Shown piece by piece: positions 38,921-48,171 of a DNA stretch of 64,000 nt. Every line of letters starts with the position of its first letter. Position 1 is the first letter of the stretch. This DNA comes from Palleronia pelagia (GTDB lineage Bacteria > Pseudomonadota > Alphaproteobacteria > Rhodobacterales > Rhodobacteraceae), in assembly GCF_900110115.1 (NCBI RefSeq), contig NZ_FOCM01000006.1, positions 1 through 64,000 on the forward strand, given 5' to 3'. Position numbers and translations under genes: made by a program. A model generated the notes under the pieces. It was given only the letters and a program-made list of their open reading frames with translations, was not told where the DNA came from and did no database searches.

Positions 38921-39658
38921 ATGTGCAATGCCTGCCTCAGCCGCCGCAGTTTCCTGAGCCTTGCCGCGGCGGGCACCGTTTCGGCCTGCGATGGACCGCC
39001 CGACCTTGTTCCGGACGCGCAGGTCGAAGCGATGGGGCTGCAGGCGTGGGAACAGATGCGCGCCGAGACGCCCGCCAGCCGCAACGCCGAGTACCAGGGC
39101 GCGCTGGACGCGGTGTCGCGCCGCCTGCTGGAAGAGCAGAACCAGCGCCCGCAGGACTGGGAGGTGGTCGTCTTCGCCTCGCCTCAGATCAACGCCTTCG
39201 CGCTGCCCGGCCGCAAGATCGGCATCTACGAGGGCATGTTCGGTGTGGTGCAGAACACCGACCAGTTGGCCGCCATCGTCGGCCACGAGATCGGGCACCT
39301 GGCCGCCGAGCACGCGCAGAAGCGCATGTCGGCGCAGGTGGCCAAGTCGCTGGGCGTGCGTTTTCTGGCCTGGGTTCTGAACGTCGGCGGCGTGGAGTAC
39401 GGCAACGAGATCGCTGCCGCGCTGGGTCTGGGGGTCGAGGTGGGGCTGTTGCTGCCCTATTCCCGCGACCACGAGTTGGAGGCCGACCGCTTCGGCCTGC
39501 AGGCCATGGCGGGGGCGGGGTTCCGCCCCGAAGAGGCGGTGACCCTGTGGCAGCGGATGCAGGCCGCGCAGGGCAATCGCGGGCCGGAATTCCTGGCGAC
39601 GCACCCCACGCCCGACAGCCGGATCGAGCAGATCGAGGAAATCCTTCAGACGATCTGA
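38921..39658 (+). CDS. M48-family metalloprotease, lipoprotein-like
   Basis: A 245-residue zinc metallopeptidase of the M48 (BepA/LoiP/HtpX-like) family. It has a twin-arginine signal SRRSFLSLAAAG followed by the lipobox-like VSAC (Cys23), suggesting a Tat-exported lipoprotein. The zinc motif is HEIGH (about residues 127-131) with a third ligand in HELEADR (about 184-190). The late THPTPDSRIEQIE is typical. Relatives degrade misfolded outer-membrane proteins in the periplasm. It is the first gene after the island's right boundary, so its upstream region may have been altered by the insertion. Confidence 0.9.
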   Translation: MCNACLSRRSFLSLAAAGTVSACDGPPDLVPDAQVEAMGLQAWEQMRAETPASRNAEYQGALDAVSRRLLEEQNQRPQDWEVVVFASPQINAFALPGRKIGIYEGMFGVVQNTDQLAAIVGHEIGHLAAEHAQKRMSAQVAKSLGVRFLAWVLNVGGVEYGNEIAAALGLGVEVGLLLPYSRDHELEADRFGLQAMAGAGFRPEEAVTLWQRMQAAQGNRGPEFLATHPTPDSRIEQIEEILQTI

Positions 39659-39726
39659 GGCCGGGCGTCAGCTGCCCCGCACGAGGTCAACCGGGATGAT
39701 CTTCGGAAGATTGGTCCGAGACACCA

Positions 39727-40533
39727 TCAGCCGCCCGCGAAACGGATCCAGTCGGCGCGGCTGCCGCGAAACGCGTTGATGTCCACGTCGCCCGAGAAGC
39801 CCGGCACGCGGCCCGTCCCGGTATATTGCCAGAACGCCCAGTCCTGCCCCGGATAGACCGTGGACGGGTGATCGGCGACCGCGCGCAGCCACATGGGATA
39901 GCCCAGCCGGCCCATGTCGTTGGTGCGGTAGAACTCGGGCGTGGTGTAGATCAGCGGACTGCGGCCATAGTGCCGTTCGATCCGGCGCAGGAACTCCTGC
40001 GCTTCGGCGCGGATCACCTCGGGGGGCGGGCGGCGCGTGCAGGTGGGCGAAAACGGCGTCCATTCCATGTCCAGCACCGGTGGCAGCGCATTGCGGTCGC
40101 GCGGGACGTTGCGGATGAACCACTCGGCCTGCTCTGCGGCCGGGCGGCACAGGTAGAAGAAGTGGTAGGCGCCCCGCGCCACGCCCGCCGCTGCGGCATC
40201 GCGCCAGTGTTGATCGAAGGCCGGGTCCACGTGATCGCCGCCCTCGGTCGCCTTGATGAAGGCGAAACTGACGCCCGACTGGCGCGCGGCGCGCCAATCC
40301 ACGTCGGTCTGCCAGCGCGACAGGTCGATGCCGTGCACGGTGTAGGCCCAGGGGGCGCGGCCCGGCCAGTCCGTGGGGTCGCCATCGTCGAAGCGCGGGA
40401 CGAACTGCGCGGCCGAGGCGACCACCGCACCGCCGGGTGCGGGCGCGCGGGATACATTGCAGCCCGCGACAAGCGCGACGACGACCAGAAGGCGAAGAAG
40501 ATGGTGCACGGGAACCCCCACGGGTGAAACCAT
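39727..40533 (-). CDS. Glycoside hydrolase family 25 lysozyme-like lipoprotein
   Basis: A 268-residue secreted protein: a hydrophobic signal ending VALVAGC (lipobox, Cys about 25) and then a GH25 (Lys1-type) barrel. GH25 landmarks are GIDLSRWQTDVDW at the first strand, FAFIKATEGG, GAYHFFYLC, and the acidic pair in PVLDMEW (Asp, Glu) that forms the active site; FWQYTGTGRVPG ends the fold. It cleaves the N-acetylmuramyl linkage of peptidoglycan. The start is the first ATG; an internal GTG is possible. It lies after the pyr genes on the same strand but looks functionally separate. Confidence 0.9.
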   Translation of the reverse strand: MVSPVGVPVHHLLRLLVVVALVAGCNVSRAPAPGGAVVASAAQFVPRFDDGDPTDWPGRAPWAYTVHGIDLSRWQTDVDWRAARQSGVSFAFIKATEGGDHVDPAFDQHWRDAAAAGVARGAYHFFYLCRPAAEQAEWFIRNVPRDRNALPPVLDMEWTPFSPTCTRRPPPEVIRAEAQEFLRRIERHYGRSPLIYTTPEFYRTNDMGRLGYPMWLRAVADHPSTVYPGQDWAFWQYTGTGRVPGFSGDVDINAFRGSRADWIRFAGG

Positions 40534-40599
40534 GCCCGAGCGTGCCGCGAAATCCGCCCGCCGCCAAGCGGCGCGTGGCGCAGCGCGGTCACATCGGCG

Positions 40600-41871
40600 T
40601 CACACCGCGTGCACCTGTTGCCCCGCGACCCAGGTGCCCAGCACGCGACCCTCCATCCGGGCGCCGTCGAAGGGCGTGTTCTTGGATTTCGAGGCCAGCG
40701 TCGCGCGATCCAGCACGAAGGGCGCGTCGGGGTCGAACAGCACCAGGTCGGCGGGGCAGCCCACTGCCAGCCGGCCCGCGGGCAGACCCAGCCGCCGCGC
40801 GGGGTTCAGGGACAGCGCGCGCCACAGGGTCGGCAGGTCCATGTGGCCCGCGTGGACCAGCCGCATGGCGGCGGGCAGAAGCGTCTCGAGCCCCACGGCG
40901 CCGCTGGCGGCCTCTTCGAAGGGCAGACGCTTGCTTTCCTCGTCCTGCGGCGTGTGCATCGAGCAGACCACGTCGATCAGCCCCGTCGCCACGGCCTCGA
41001 CCACCGCCAGGCGGTCCTCCTCGGCGCGCAGCGGGGGCTTCAGCTTGAAGAAGGTGCGGAAATCGCCCAGGTCGATCTCGTTCAGGGTCAGGTGGTGGAT
41101 GCCCACCCCGGCGGTCACGTCCAGCCCGTTGCGCTTGGCCCGTTCCAGGGCGGGCAGGGCGCGGGCGCTGGTGATCTGGTCGGCGTGGTAGCGCGCGCCC
41201 GTCATCTCGACCAGCGCCATGTCGCGGTCCAGCGCCATGCGCTCGGCCATGGGCGACACGCCCGACAGCCCCATGAGCGCGCTGAGCTTGCCCGAGGTCG
41301 CCGCCGCGCCCGCCGACAGGCTCGGGTCCTGCGGATGGGCTATGACCAGAGCGCCCATGGCGGCCGCGTAGGTCAGCGCGCGGGAAAACACCTTGCTGTC
41401 GGCCACCACCCGGTCGCAATCGGTGAAGGCCACGGCGCCGGCGTCGCTGAGAAACCCGATCTCGACCATCTCGCGGCCCGCGCGGCCCTTAGTGAGCGCG
41501 GCCATGGGGCGTACATGCACCGGGCTGTGGGCGGCCGCGCGGCGCGAGACGAATTCCAGCACCTCGGGCGTGTCGATTGCGGGGTCCGTGTCCGGGCGGG
41601 TGATGATCGTGGTGACCCCGCCGCGCGCCGCCGCCTGGCCGGCCGAGCCGAAGGACTCCTTGTGCCGTTCGCCCGGCTCGGAGACCTTCACGCCCAGGTC
41701 GACGATGCCGGGCGCCAGGCACTTGCCGCCGCAATCGACGATGCGCGCGCCGCGGGGCGCGTCGCCGTCGCGTGCCGTGATGACGCCGCCCTCGACGCTC
41801 AGGCTGCCTTCGTCCTCGGAAAGCATCTCGGGGTCGACGAGGCGGGCGTTGACGAAGTGAAGCGATGTCAT
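40600..41871 (-). CDS. Dihydroorotase-like protein PyrC', predicted catalytically inactive
   Basis: A 423-residue amidohydrolase-fold protein of the dihydroorotase type. The metal-binding motif D-x-H-x-H is lost: residues 58-67 read DLGVKVSEPG, with Gly60 and Lys62 in place of the histidines. The catalytic Asp motif SDHxP reads SMHTP (Met305). Such non-catalytic PyrC' (PyrX) proteins are known to assemble with and stabilise aspartate carbamoyltransferase dodecamers. pyrB is upstream on the same strand, which fits. An active dihydroorotase must be encoded elsewhere. ATG at 41871 fits the usual N-terminus. Confidence 0.88.
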   Translation of the reverse strand: MTSLHFVNARLVDPEMLSEDEGSLSVEGGVITARDGDAPRGARIVDCGGKCLAPGIVDLGVKVSEPGERHKESFGSAGQAAARGGVTTIITRPDTDPAIDTPEVLEFVSRRAAAHSPVHVRPMAALTKGRAGREMVEIGFLSDAGAVAFTDCDRVVADSKVFSRALTYAAAMGALVIAHPQDPSLSAGAAATSGKLSALMGLSGVSPMAERMALDRDMALVEMTGARYHADQITSARALPALERAKRNGLDVTAGVGIHHLTLNEIDLGDFRTFFKLKPPLRAEEDRLAVVEAVATGLIDVVCSMHTPQDEESKRLPFEEAASGAVGLETLLPAAMRLVHAGHMDLPTLWRALSLNPARRLGLPAGRLAVGCPADLVLFDPDAPFVLDRATLASKSKNTPFDGARMEGRVLGTWVAGQQVHAV

Positions 41872-41949
41872 CGGCGGATCCGGGCCTGTGGCTGCCCGGC
41901 CGTCCTAGGCACTGGCCCGGCGGCGGTCAATCGGCACGCGGGCACCCTT

Positions 41950-42010
41950 GGGGGCGCTGCCCCCGTCCGCTGGCGCGGACTCCCCCGGAGGTATTTGGGG
42001 ACCAGTGATG
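41950..42010 (+). repeat. Dispersed hairpin motif, copy 3
   Basis: Hairpins GGGGGC-GCT-GCCCCC (41950-41964) and GTCCGC-TGGC-GCGGAC (41965-41980) precede CCCC-GGAGGTATTT-GGGG (41983-42000) and the tail ACCAGTGATG. It lies on the strand opposite to the pyr genes, between PyrC' and the 173-residue gene. Confidence 0.75.
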
Positions 42011-42057
42011 GGGCCGGGAGCGTCACCGGCCGATCCGACGCGCACGTCGCCACGGTG

Positions 42058-42579
42058 TCACGCGGCGACGATGACCATGATCAGCGCGATGAGCAGCGCC
42101 ACGGCCAGGGCAACCATGGCGACCATGCCGCTCTGGCGTTTCTCATTCCGGGCCGCCGGTTCCTCGGGCGGGGGTGTGGCCTGCCGGCCGCGGGCGCTGT
42201 CGGTATCGATCCGGCCCTCGGCGCCCCGCGCCGCCACCAGCGGATAGTCGCCCAGATGGATCAGGGGTTCGGACGGCGTGACCGGCTCACCGATCGGGGT
42301 CGCGCCGGGCAGCAGCAGAAGCACCGGCGCGCGCACCTGGTCGAGCCGCGCCTTGTCGGGGGCCAGCGACTCGGGCGCGATGCCTTCGCCCTCGGCCAGG
42401 TAGTTGGCCAGGCCGATCCCGGCCAACACCGAAGGATCGATCAGTTGCAGTCGGTCCCGGTCGGGCACCACCCCCAGCGCGGAGCCAAGCGCGGCCGGAT
42501 CATCCAGCATCTGCGCCGCCTGCTCGGGCGGCAGGTCGACGCGGAAGACCTGGACATGGGTGGTGGGATCGATGGGCAT
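42058..42579 (-). CDS. C-terminally membrane-anchored hypothetical protein between pyrB and pyrC'
   Basis: A 173-residue protein with a soluble N-terminal part, a Pro/Glu-rich linker (about 133-146) and one C-terminal membrane helix (about 150-172, MVAMVALAVALLIALIMVIV). That is a tail-anchor-like arrangement. The N-terminal part opens with VQVFRVDLPPEQAAQMLDDP and has no recognised family. ATG at 42579 is used; an upstream in-frame TTG is less likely. Its place within the pyr cluster is frequent for unknown genes in related bacteria, but I cannot assign a role. Confidence 0.7.
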   Translation of the reverse strand: MPIDPTTHVQVFRVDLPPEQAAQMLDDPAALGSALGVVPDRDRLQLIDPSVLAGIGLANYLAEGEGIAPESLAPDKARLDQVRAPVLLLLPGATPIGEPVTPSEPLIHLGDYPLVAARGAEGRIDTDSARGRQATPPPEEPAARNEKRQSGMVAMVALAVALLIALIMVIVAA

Positions 42580-42646
42580 TTGCAGCTCGCTTGTCGTTGA
42601 AATCACAAGACCCAACGGCGCGGGTCACGCCGCTGTTCCGAAGGGG

Positions 42647-43588
42647 TCACGCCGCCCGTGCCGCGCGCAGGTTCTGCGCCAGCAGGTCCATGGCGGCCAT
42701 GCGGACGGCGACGCCCATCTCGACCTGTTCCTGGATGACCGAGCGGTTGATGTCGTCGGCGATCGTGCCGTCGATCTCGACGCCGCGGTTCATGGGGCCG
42801 GGGTGCATCACGATGGCATCGGGGGCCGCGTGGGAGAGCTTCTCGGCATCCAGGCCGTAGCGGTGGTAATACTCGCGCTCGGACGGGATGAAGCCGCCGT
42901 CCATGCGTTCCTTCTGAAGCCGGAGCATCATCACCACGTCGGCGCCGCGCAGGCCTTCGGCCATGTCGTGGTAGACCTCGACGCCCCAATCGGCGGCGCC
43001 CGAGGGGATCAGCGTCGGCGGCCCCACCAGCCGCAGGCGGCTTTCCATCTTGCCCAGCAGCCAGATGTTCGACCGCGCCACGCGGGAATGGGCGATGTCG
43101 CCGCAGATCGCCACGGTCAGCCGGTGCAGCCGGCCCTTCTTGCGCCGGATCGTCAGCGCGTCGAGCAGGCCCTGCGTCGGATGCTCGTGCCGGCCGTCGC
43201 CCGCGTTCAGCACGGCGCAGTTCACCTTCTCGGCCAGCAGGTTCACGGCGCCGGAATGGGGGTGGCGGACCACCAGCAGGTCGGGATGCATGGCGTTCAG
43301 CGTCAGCGCCGTGTCGATCAGCGTTTCGCCCTTCTTGATCGAGCTTGCCTGCATCGGCATGTTCATCACGTCGGCGCCCAGCCGCAGGCCCGCGATCTCG
43401 AAGCTCGCCAGCGTGCGGGTCGAATTCTCGAAGAACATGTTGACCTGGGTCATGCCCGCGAGCGCGTCGCCGTGCTTGTCCGGGCCGCGGTTCAGTTCGG
43501 CATAGTGCTGCGACAGGTCCAGCAGCGTGGTGATCTCGTCCGGGGCCAGTTGCTCGATGCCCAGAAGGTGTCTTTGCCGGAATGCCAT
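42647..43588 (-). CDS. pyrB: Aspartate carbamoyltransferase catalytic subunit
   Basis: Condenses carbamoyl phosphate with aspartate, the first committed step of pyrimidine synthesis. The 313-residue sequence has the carbamoyl-phosphate loop [13 protein letters not shown] (about residues 52-64), the HPTQ motif in [11 protein letters not shown], and the aspartate-side [14 protein letters not shown] precedes ATG 43588. No regulatory pyrI gene is adjacent; instead the inactive dihydroorotase homologue follows, as in bacteria whose enzyme is a PyrB-PyrC' complex. Confidence 0.96.
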   Translation of the reverse strand: MAFRQRHLLGIEQLAPDEITTLLDLSQHYAELNRGPDKHGDALAGMTQVNMFFENSTRTLASFEIAGLRLGADVMNMPMQASSIKKGETLIDTALTLNAMHPDLLVVRHPHSGAVNLLAEKVNCAVLNAGDGRHEHPTQGLLDALTIRRKKGRLHRLTVAICGDIAHSRVARSNIWLLGKMESRLRLVGPPTLIPSGAADWGVEVYHDMAEGLRGADVVMMLRLQKERMDGGFIPSEREYYHRYGLDAEKLSHAAPDAIVMHPGPMNRGVEIDGTIADDINRSVIQEQVEMGVAVRMAAMDLLAQNLRAARAA

Positions 43589-43690
43589 GGCCGCTCTCCT
43601 CGCGCTGGGGCCGTCATAGCGGCGCGCGGGGGCGGGCGGCAAGGGCGGGCGGCTCTGGCACGGGGCGGCGGGCGCGGTTAGGGTTCGCGC

Positions 43691-44461
43691 ATGGAGACAT
43701 GGGATTCGTACGAGGCGGCGCGCGCGGCCCTGGCGTGGCAGGTCGAGCTTGGGGCGGACGAGGCGATCTGCGAGACGCCCGTCGACCGCTATGCCGCTTC
43801 GGCCGCCGCCCAGGCCGAGCGCGAGAAGCCCAAGGCCGACGCCCCGCACCTTCAGCCCGCGCCGGTCGCCGCCGACCCCGTCGCCGATGCCGAGCGCGTG
43901 GCGGGGGCTGCGAGCGATCTCGACGGGTTGCGCGCCGCCATGGCGGCCTTCGACGGCTGCGAGCTGAAGCGCGGCGCGCGCAACCTGGTCTTCGCCGACG
44001 GCGATCCGGCGGCGCGGCTGCTGATCCTGGGCGAGGCGCCGGGCCGCGACGAGGATATCGCGGGACGGCCCTTCGTCGGGCGCGCGGGCCAGTTGCTGGA
44101 CCGGATGCTGGCGGCCATCGGGCTGGACCGCACGGCCCCCGCGTCGGTCTACATCACCAACGTCCTGCCCTGGCGCCCGCCGCAGAACCGCGACCCGAAA
44201 CCGGACGAGATCGCGATGATGCTGCCCTTCGTGCGCCGCCATATCGAGCTGGCCGCGCCGGAGGTGATCGTGCTGATGGGCAACATCGCCTGCCAGGCCA
44301 TGCTGGGCAAACGCGGCATCACCCGCCTGCGCGGCCAGTGGTCCGAGGCCTGCGGCCGCCCCGCGTTGCCCATGGTTCACCCCGCCTACCTGCTGCGCAA
44401 CCCGGCGGCCAAGCGCGAGGCCTGGGCCGACCTGCTGGCCGTGAAGGACAGGCTGGGATGA
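43691..44461 (+). CDS. Uracil-DNA glycosylase superfamily protein (family 4/5-like)
   Basis: Excises uracil (from deaminated cytosine) from DNA. Within 256 residues, motif [21 protein letters not shown] (about 113-132) and the late [11 protein letters not shown] (about 234-244) define the family 4/5 branch. A ~90-residue N-terminal Ala/Glu-rich extension precedes the catalytic domain, as seen in alphaproteobacterial homologues. Single cysteines occur at several places, but I cannot confirm the complete four-cysteine iron-sulfur set. The stop codon overlaps the next start (ATGA), which suggests coupling with the metallophosphoesterase. Confidence 0.85.
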   Translation: METWDSYEAARAALAWQVELGADEAICETPVDRYAASAAAQAEREKPKADAPHLQPAPVAADPVADAERVAGAASDLDGLRAAMAAFDGCELKRGARNLVFADGDPAARLLILGEAPGRDEDIAGRPFVGRAGQLLDRMLAAIGLDRTAPASVYITNVLPWRPPQNRDPKPDEIAMMLPFVRRHIELAAPEVIVLMGNIACQAMLGKRGITRLRGQWSEACGRPALPMVHPAYLLRNPAAKREAWADLLAVKDRLG

Positions 44462-45048
44462 GGATCGTCGCGGTCTCGGACCTGCATCTGGACGCGGCCC
44501 GGGCCGATGCGCTGGTCGCGGCGTCCGAGGGCGCCGATCTTGTCATCGGCGCGGGGGATTTCGCGCAGAACCACGACGGGCTGGACGCCTACATGGCGCG
44601 GCTCGCGCCCCTCGCGGACAGGATGATCGTCGTGCCGGGCAACAACGAGACGCTGGAGGCTTTGCGCGGTGCCACCGACGCTCTGGTGCTGCACGGCGGG
44701 TGGGTCGACTGGAACGGCGTCATCGTCGCAGGGCTTGGCGGTGGCGTGCCGCCGATCCCGCCGCAGCCCTGGGGATCGTGGGACCTGAATGAGGCGGCGG
44801 CGGGCGACCTGCTCGACGCGATCCCGGCGGCGGATGTCCTGGTGACCCATTCGCCACCCTACGGCATGGGCGACGACCATGCGCGCGAAGGACGCATCGG
44901 CTCGGCGGCGATCAAGTCGGCGATCCTGCGGCTGAAACCGGCGCTGAGCCTCTTCGGGCACGTCCATGACTGCTGGGGCGAAAGCGGCACGCTGGGGCCC
45001 ACCCGCTGGCGCAACCTCGGGCCCGACCCGGTCTGGTTCGACCTGTGA
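44458..45048 (+). CDS. Calcineurin-like metallophosphoesterase
   Basis: A 196-residue phosphoesterase. The metal-site motifs are in order: DLHLD (residues 8-12), GAGDFAQN (about 31), GNNET (about 61), THSPP (about 126) and FGHVHD (about 160). The substrate is unknown; small members of this fold act on cyclic nucleotides, dinucleotides or protein phosphates. It is translationally coupled to the upstream glycosylase by a 4-base overlap, so a nucleic-acid or nucleotide role is possible but not shown. Confidence 0.88.
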   Translation: MRIVAVSDLHLDAARADALVAASEGADLVIGAGDFAQNHDGLDAYMARLAPLADRMIVVPGNNETLEALRGATDALVLHGGWVDWNGVIVAGLGGGVPPIPPQPWGSWDLNEAAAGDLLDAIPAADVLVTHSPPYGMGDDHAREGRIGSAAIKSAILRLKPALSLFGHVHDCWGESGTLGPTRWRNLGPDPVWFDL

Positions 45049-45139
45049 TCGGGCGGTCACGTCTCGTTGCCCCCCGTGGCATGGTCCGCCACGCGCCTTA
45101 CATCCCCGACCAACACGGAACACCAAGGGAGCACGCACC

Positions 45140-46003
45140 ATGAGCGAGAGTTACGAGCCGCCGAAGGTCTGGACCTGGGACCAGGAGTCGGGCGGCAAGT
45201 TCGCCAACATCAATCGCCCTATCGCCGGACCGACCCACGACAAGGAGCTGCCCGTCGGGGAGCATCCGTTCCAGCTGTATTCCATGGCGACACCCAACGG
45301 GGTGAAGGTCACGGTGATGCTGGAGGAACTGCTCGAGGCGGGGCACGCGGGCGCCGACTACGACGCCTGGCTGATCCGCATCGGCGACGGCGACCAGTTC
45401 GGATCGGGTTTCGTCGAGGTGAACCCCAACTCCAAGATCCCGGCGCTCCTCGATCGTTCGGGCGAGACGCCGGTGCGGGTGTTCGAATCGGCCGCGATCC
45501 TGATGCACCTGGCCGAGAAGTTCGACGCTTTCCTGGGCGACAACCGTCCCGAGATGCTGTCGTGGCTCATGTGGCAGATGGGCAGCGCGCCCTACCTGGG
45601 CGGCGGTTTCGGCCATTTCTACGCCTATGCGCCCGAGAAGTTCGAGTATCCGATCAACCGCTTCACCATGGAGACCAAGCGGCAGCTGGACGTGCTGGAC
45701 CGCAACCTGGCCGACCGCCGCTTCGTGGCGGGCGAGGACTATACCATCGCCGACATGGCGATCTGGCCGTGGTACGGGCAGCTGGTTCTGGGTCGGCTCT
45801 ACGACGCGGCCGAGTTCCTGGATGTGACCAGTTACGAGAACGTCTTGGACTGGGCCAAGCGGATAGACGGCCGCCCGGCGGTGCAGCGGGGTCGCATGGT
45901 GAACCGCACCTTCGGCGAGCCTGCGATGCAGCTGCACGAGCGTCACGACGCGTCCGACTTCCACACCCGCACCCAGGACAAGATCGGCGACGCCGCGGAA
46001 TGA
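45140..46003 (+). CDS. yghU: YghU-type glutathione S-transferase / disulfide-bond oxidoreductase
   Basis: A 287-residue protein, against 288 in E. coli YghU. The YghU-specific N-terminal stretch (PPKVWTWDQESGGKFANINR) is followed by a thioredoxin-like domain (HPFQLYSMATPNGVKVTVML) and an all-helical C-terminal domain with GHFYAYAPEKFEYPINRF. YghU binds two glutathiones and shows disulfide-reductase activity. AAGGGAG precedes the ATG. It overlaps moaB by four bases, which indicates a two-gene operon with no obvious shared pathway. Confidence 0.92.
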   Translation: MSESYEPPKVWTWDQESGGKFANINRPIAGPTHDKELPVGEHPFQLYSMATPNGVKVTVMLEELLEAGHAGADYDAWLIRIGDGDQFGSGFVEVNPNSKIPALLDRSGETPVRVFESAAILMHLAEKFDAFLGDNRPEMLSWLMWQMGSAPYLGGGFGHFYAYAPEKFEYPINRFTMETKRQLDVLDRNLADRRFVAGEDYTIADMAIWPWYGQLVLGRLYDAAEFLDVTSYENVLDWAKRIDGRPAVQRGRMVNRTFGEPAMQLHERHDASDFHTRTQDKIGDAAE

Positions 46004-46542
46004 GCCGGATCGACGACAGCCGCGACTTCATCCCCGTCCGCATCGCCGTGCTGACGGTCAGCGACACGCGGCAGGCGGATGACGACCGGTCGGGCGACAC
46101 GCTGGTCGAGCGGCTGACGGCGGCCGGCCACATCCTGGCCGCCCGCGATATCGTGCGCGATGACCGCACGGCCATCGCGGGGCGGCTGCGCGACTGGTGC
46201 GCCGATCCCGAGATCGACGTGGTCATCTCGACCGGCGGCACGGGGCTGACGGGCCGCGACGTGACGGTCGAGGCGCATCGCGACGTCTACGAGAAAGAGA
46301 TCGACGCCTTCGGGATCGTGTTCACGCACGTCTCGATGGCGAAGATCGGAACGTCGGCGGTGCAAAGCCGCGCGACCGGTGGCGTGGCGCAGGGAACCTA
46401 CCTCTTCGCGCTGCCTGGAAGCCCGGGGGCTTGCCGGGATGCCTGGGACGAGATCCTGTCGCTGCAACTGGACTACCGCCACCGGCCCTGCAACTTCGTC
46501 GAGATTTTTCCGCGTCTGGACGAACATCACCGACGGAAATAG
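46000..46542 (+). CDS. moaB: Molybdenum cofactor biosynthesis protein MoaB
   Basis: A 180-residue MoaB/Mog-fold protein that adenylates molybdopterin in some bacteria. The signature STGGTGLTGRDVT (about residues 75-87) and the following SRATGGVAQGTYLFALPGSP (about 122-141) match the family. ATG at 46000 overlaps the yghU stop. No other moa genes lie nearby. Confidence 0.92.
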   Translation: MSRIDDSRDFIPVRIAVLTVSDTRQADDDRSGDTLVERLTAAGHILAARDIVRDDRTAIAGRLRDWCADPEIDVVISTGGTGLTGRDVTVEAHRDVYEKEIDAFGIVFTHVSMAKIGTSAVQSRATGGVAQGTYLFALPGSPGACRDAWDEILSLQLDYRHRPCNFVEIFPRLDEHHRRK

Positions 46543-46639
46543 GGCGCCCGACCGTATCAACAGTCACTCCGGCGTGTGCGCGCTTTGGTGGGCGGCGCGC
46601 GCAGGCTATGTTTCGAAGTGACTTGAACAAGGTTGGTCC

Positions 46640-48103
46640 ATGCGTTTTTTCACCCGCGCCCTGTCGGGACTTTTCCTGATCGCACTGACCGTTGGCCTTC
46701 TTGCCACGGCGGGGATCCTCGTGCGCGGGGCGATGCAGGACCGCGCCACCCGCGAGGCGCCGGGCGGCGGCGGCCGCGAACAGGTCTTCGCCGCGACCGT
46801 GCAGACCCTTGTACCGCAGCAGATCACGCCCAGCCTCGAGGCCTTCGGCGAAATCTCGAGCCGTCGCAATCTCGAGGTCCGGGCCAGCGTCGCGGGCCGC
46901 GTGGTGCAGATCGGCGACGATGTCGAAGAGGGCGGCGCGGTTTCCGCTGGTGACCTGCTGTTCCAAATCGACCCGCGCGACGCCGAACGCGCGGTCGCGC
47001 TGGCCGAAGCCGACCTGCAGGACGCCACCGCCGCGCTGGACGACGCCCGCCGCGCCGCCGAACTGGCGGCCGAGGATGTCGAGAACGCCCGCGACCAGCT
47101 GGAGCTGCGCCGGCGCGCCGCCACCCGCCAGACGGACCTGCAGGATCGCGGTATCGGCGCCACGGCCACCGTCGAAACGGCCGAACTGGCCGTGAGCGCG
47201 GCTGAACAGGCCCTTTTGTCCCGCCGCCAGGCCCAGGCCAATGCCGACGCCGCCGTCACCCAGGCCGAAACGGCGCTGGACCGCGCCCGCATCGCCATGG
47301 ACGAGGCCACGCGCGACCTGGAGGACACCACGATCACCGCGGCCTTCGACGGGGTCCTGTCCGAACTGGCAGTTGTCGAAGGCGGGCTGGTGTCCCAGAA
47401 CGAGAGGCTGGCCACGCTGATCGATCCCGACGCGCTCGAGGTCGAATTCCGGGTATCGGCGGGCGAATACGCCCGGCTGCTCGATTCCACGGGCCAGCTG
47501 ACCACGCGCGAGGTCACCGTGTCGCTCGAGGCGGGGGGCTTCACGCTCAGCTCGCCCGCGCGGATCAGCCGCGAAAGCGCGTCGGTGGGCGAGGGGCAGA
47601 CCGGCCGTCTGATCTTCGCGCGGCTGGAACAGCCCGAGGGTTTCCGCTCTGGCGATTTCGTCCGCGCCGTCGTGCAGGAGCCCGCACTGGAGGGGATCGA
47701 CCGGCTTCCGGCCGCCGCCGTCGGACCGGCGGGCGAGGTGCTGGTGCTGGGCCCCGAGGACCGGCTTGAGCCCGGCCGGGTCGAGATCGCGCGCCGGCAG
47801 GGCGACGACGTGCTGGTTCGCGTGGGCGACCTGGCGGGCCGCGAGGTGGTGGCCGAGCGCAGCCCGACCCTCGGCGCGGGCATCAGGGTGCGCCCGGTCC
47901 GCCCCGACGCGCCTGAGGAGCCCACTGCCGAGGCGGCCGAATTCCTGGACCTCGACCCGGATCGCCGCGCGCGGCTGGTGGCCTTCGTCGAGGGGAACAC
48001 AGGGATGCCGGACGCCGCCAAGCAGCGCGTTCTGGCGCAGTTGCGGGCCGACCGCGTCCCCGCAGGCGTCGTCGCCCGGATCGAAGAGCGGATGGGTGGC
48101 TGA
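46640..48103 (+). CDS. RND efflux periplasmic adaptor subunit (MFP)
   Basis: Membrane-fusion protein that joins an RND pump to the outer membrane. In 487 residues it has an N-terminal hydrophobic anchor (about 5-28), a barrel-sandwich half (EISSRRNLEVRASVAGRVVQ), a long alpha-hairpin (about 105-220, rich in Ala, Glu, Arg), and the returning lipoyl half (DTTITAAFDGVLSELAVVEG). Then come beta-barrel and membrane-proximal domains and an unusual C-terminal extension after about residue 420. The pump gene follows 68 bases downstream. ATG at 46640 places the anchor at the start. Confidence 0.92.
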   Translation: MRFFTRALSGLFLIALTVGLLATAGILVRGAMQDRATREAPGGGGREQVFAATVQTLVPQQITPSLEAFGEISSRRNLEVRASVAGRVVQIGDDVEEGGAVSAGDLLFQIDPRDAERAVALAEADLQDATAALDDARRAAELAAEDVENARDQLELRRRAATRQTDLQDRGIGATATVETAELAVSAAEQALLSRRQAQANADAAVTQAETALDRARIAMDEATRDLEDTTITAAFDGVLSELAVVEGGLVSQNERLATLIDPDALEVEFRVSAGEYARLLDSTGQLTTREVTVSLEAGGFTLSSPARISRESASVGEGQTGRLIFARLEQPEGFRSGDFVRAVVQEPALEGIDRLPAAAVGPAGEVLVLGPEDRLEPGRVEIARRQGDDVLVRVGDLAGREVVAERSPTLGAGIRVRPVRPDAPEEPTAEAAEFLDLDPDRRARLVAFVEGNTGMPDAAKQRVLAQLRADRVPAGVVARIEERMGG

Positions 48104-48171
48104 ATGCGAATTTTCGTGAGAGGTCGACCTGTCGCGTGCCCAGGCGTAATGATCTGGCCGGGGTCCAGGCC

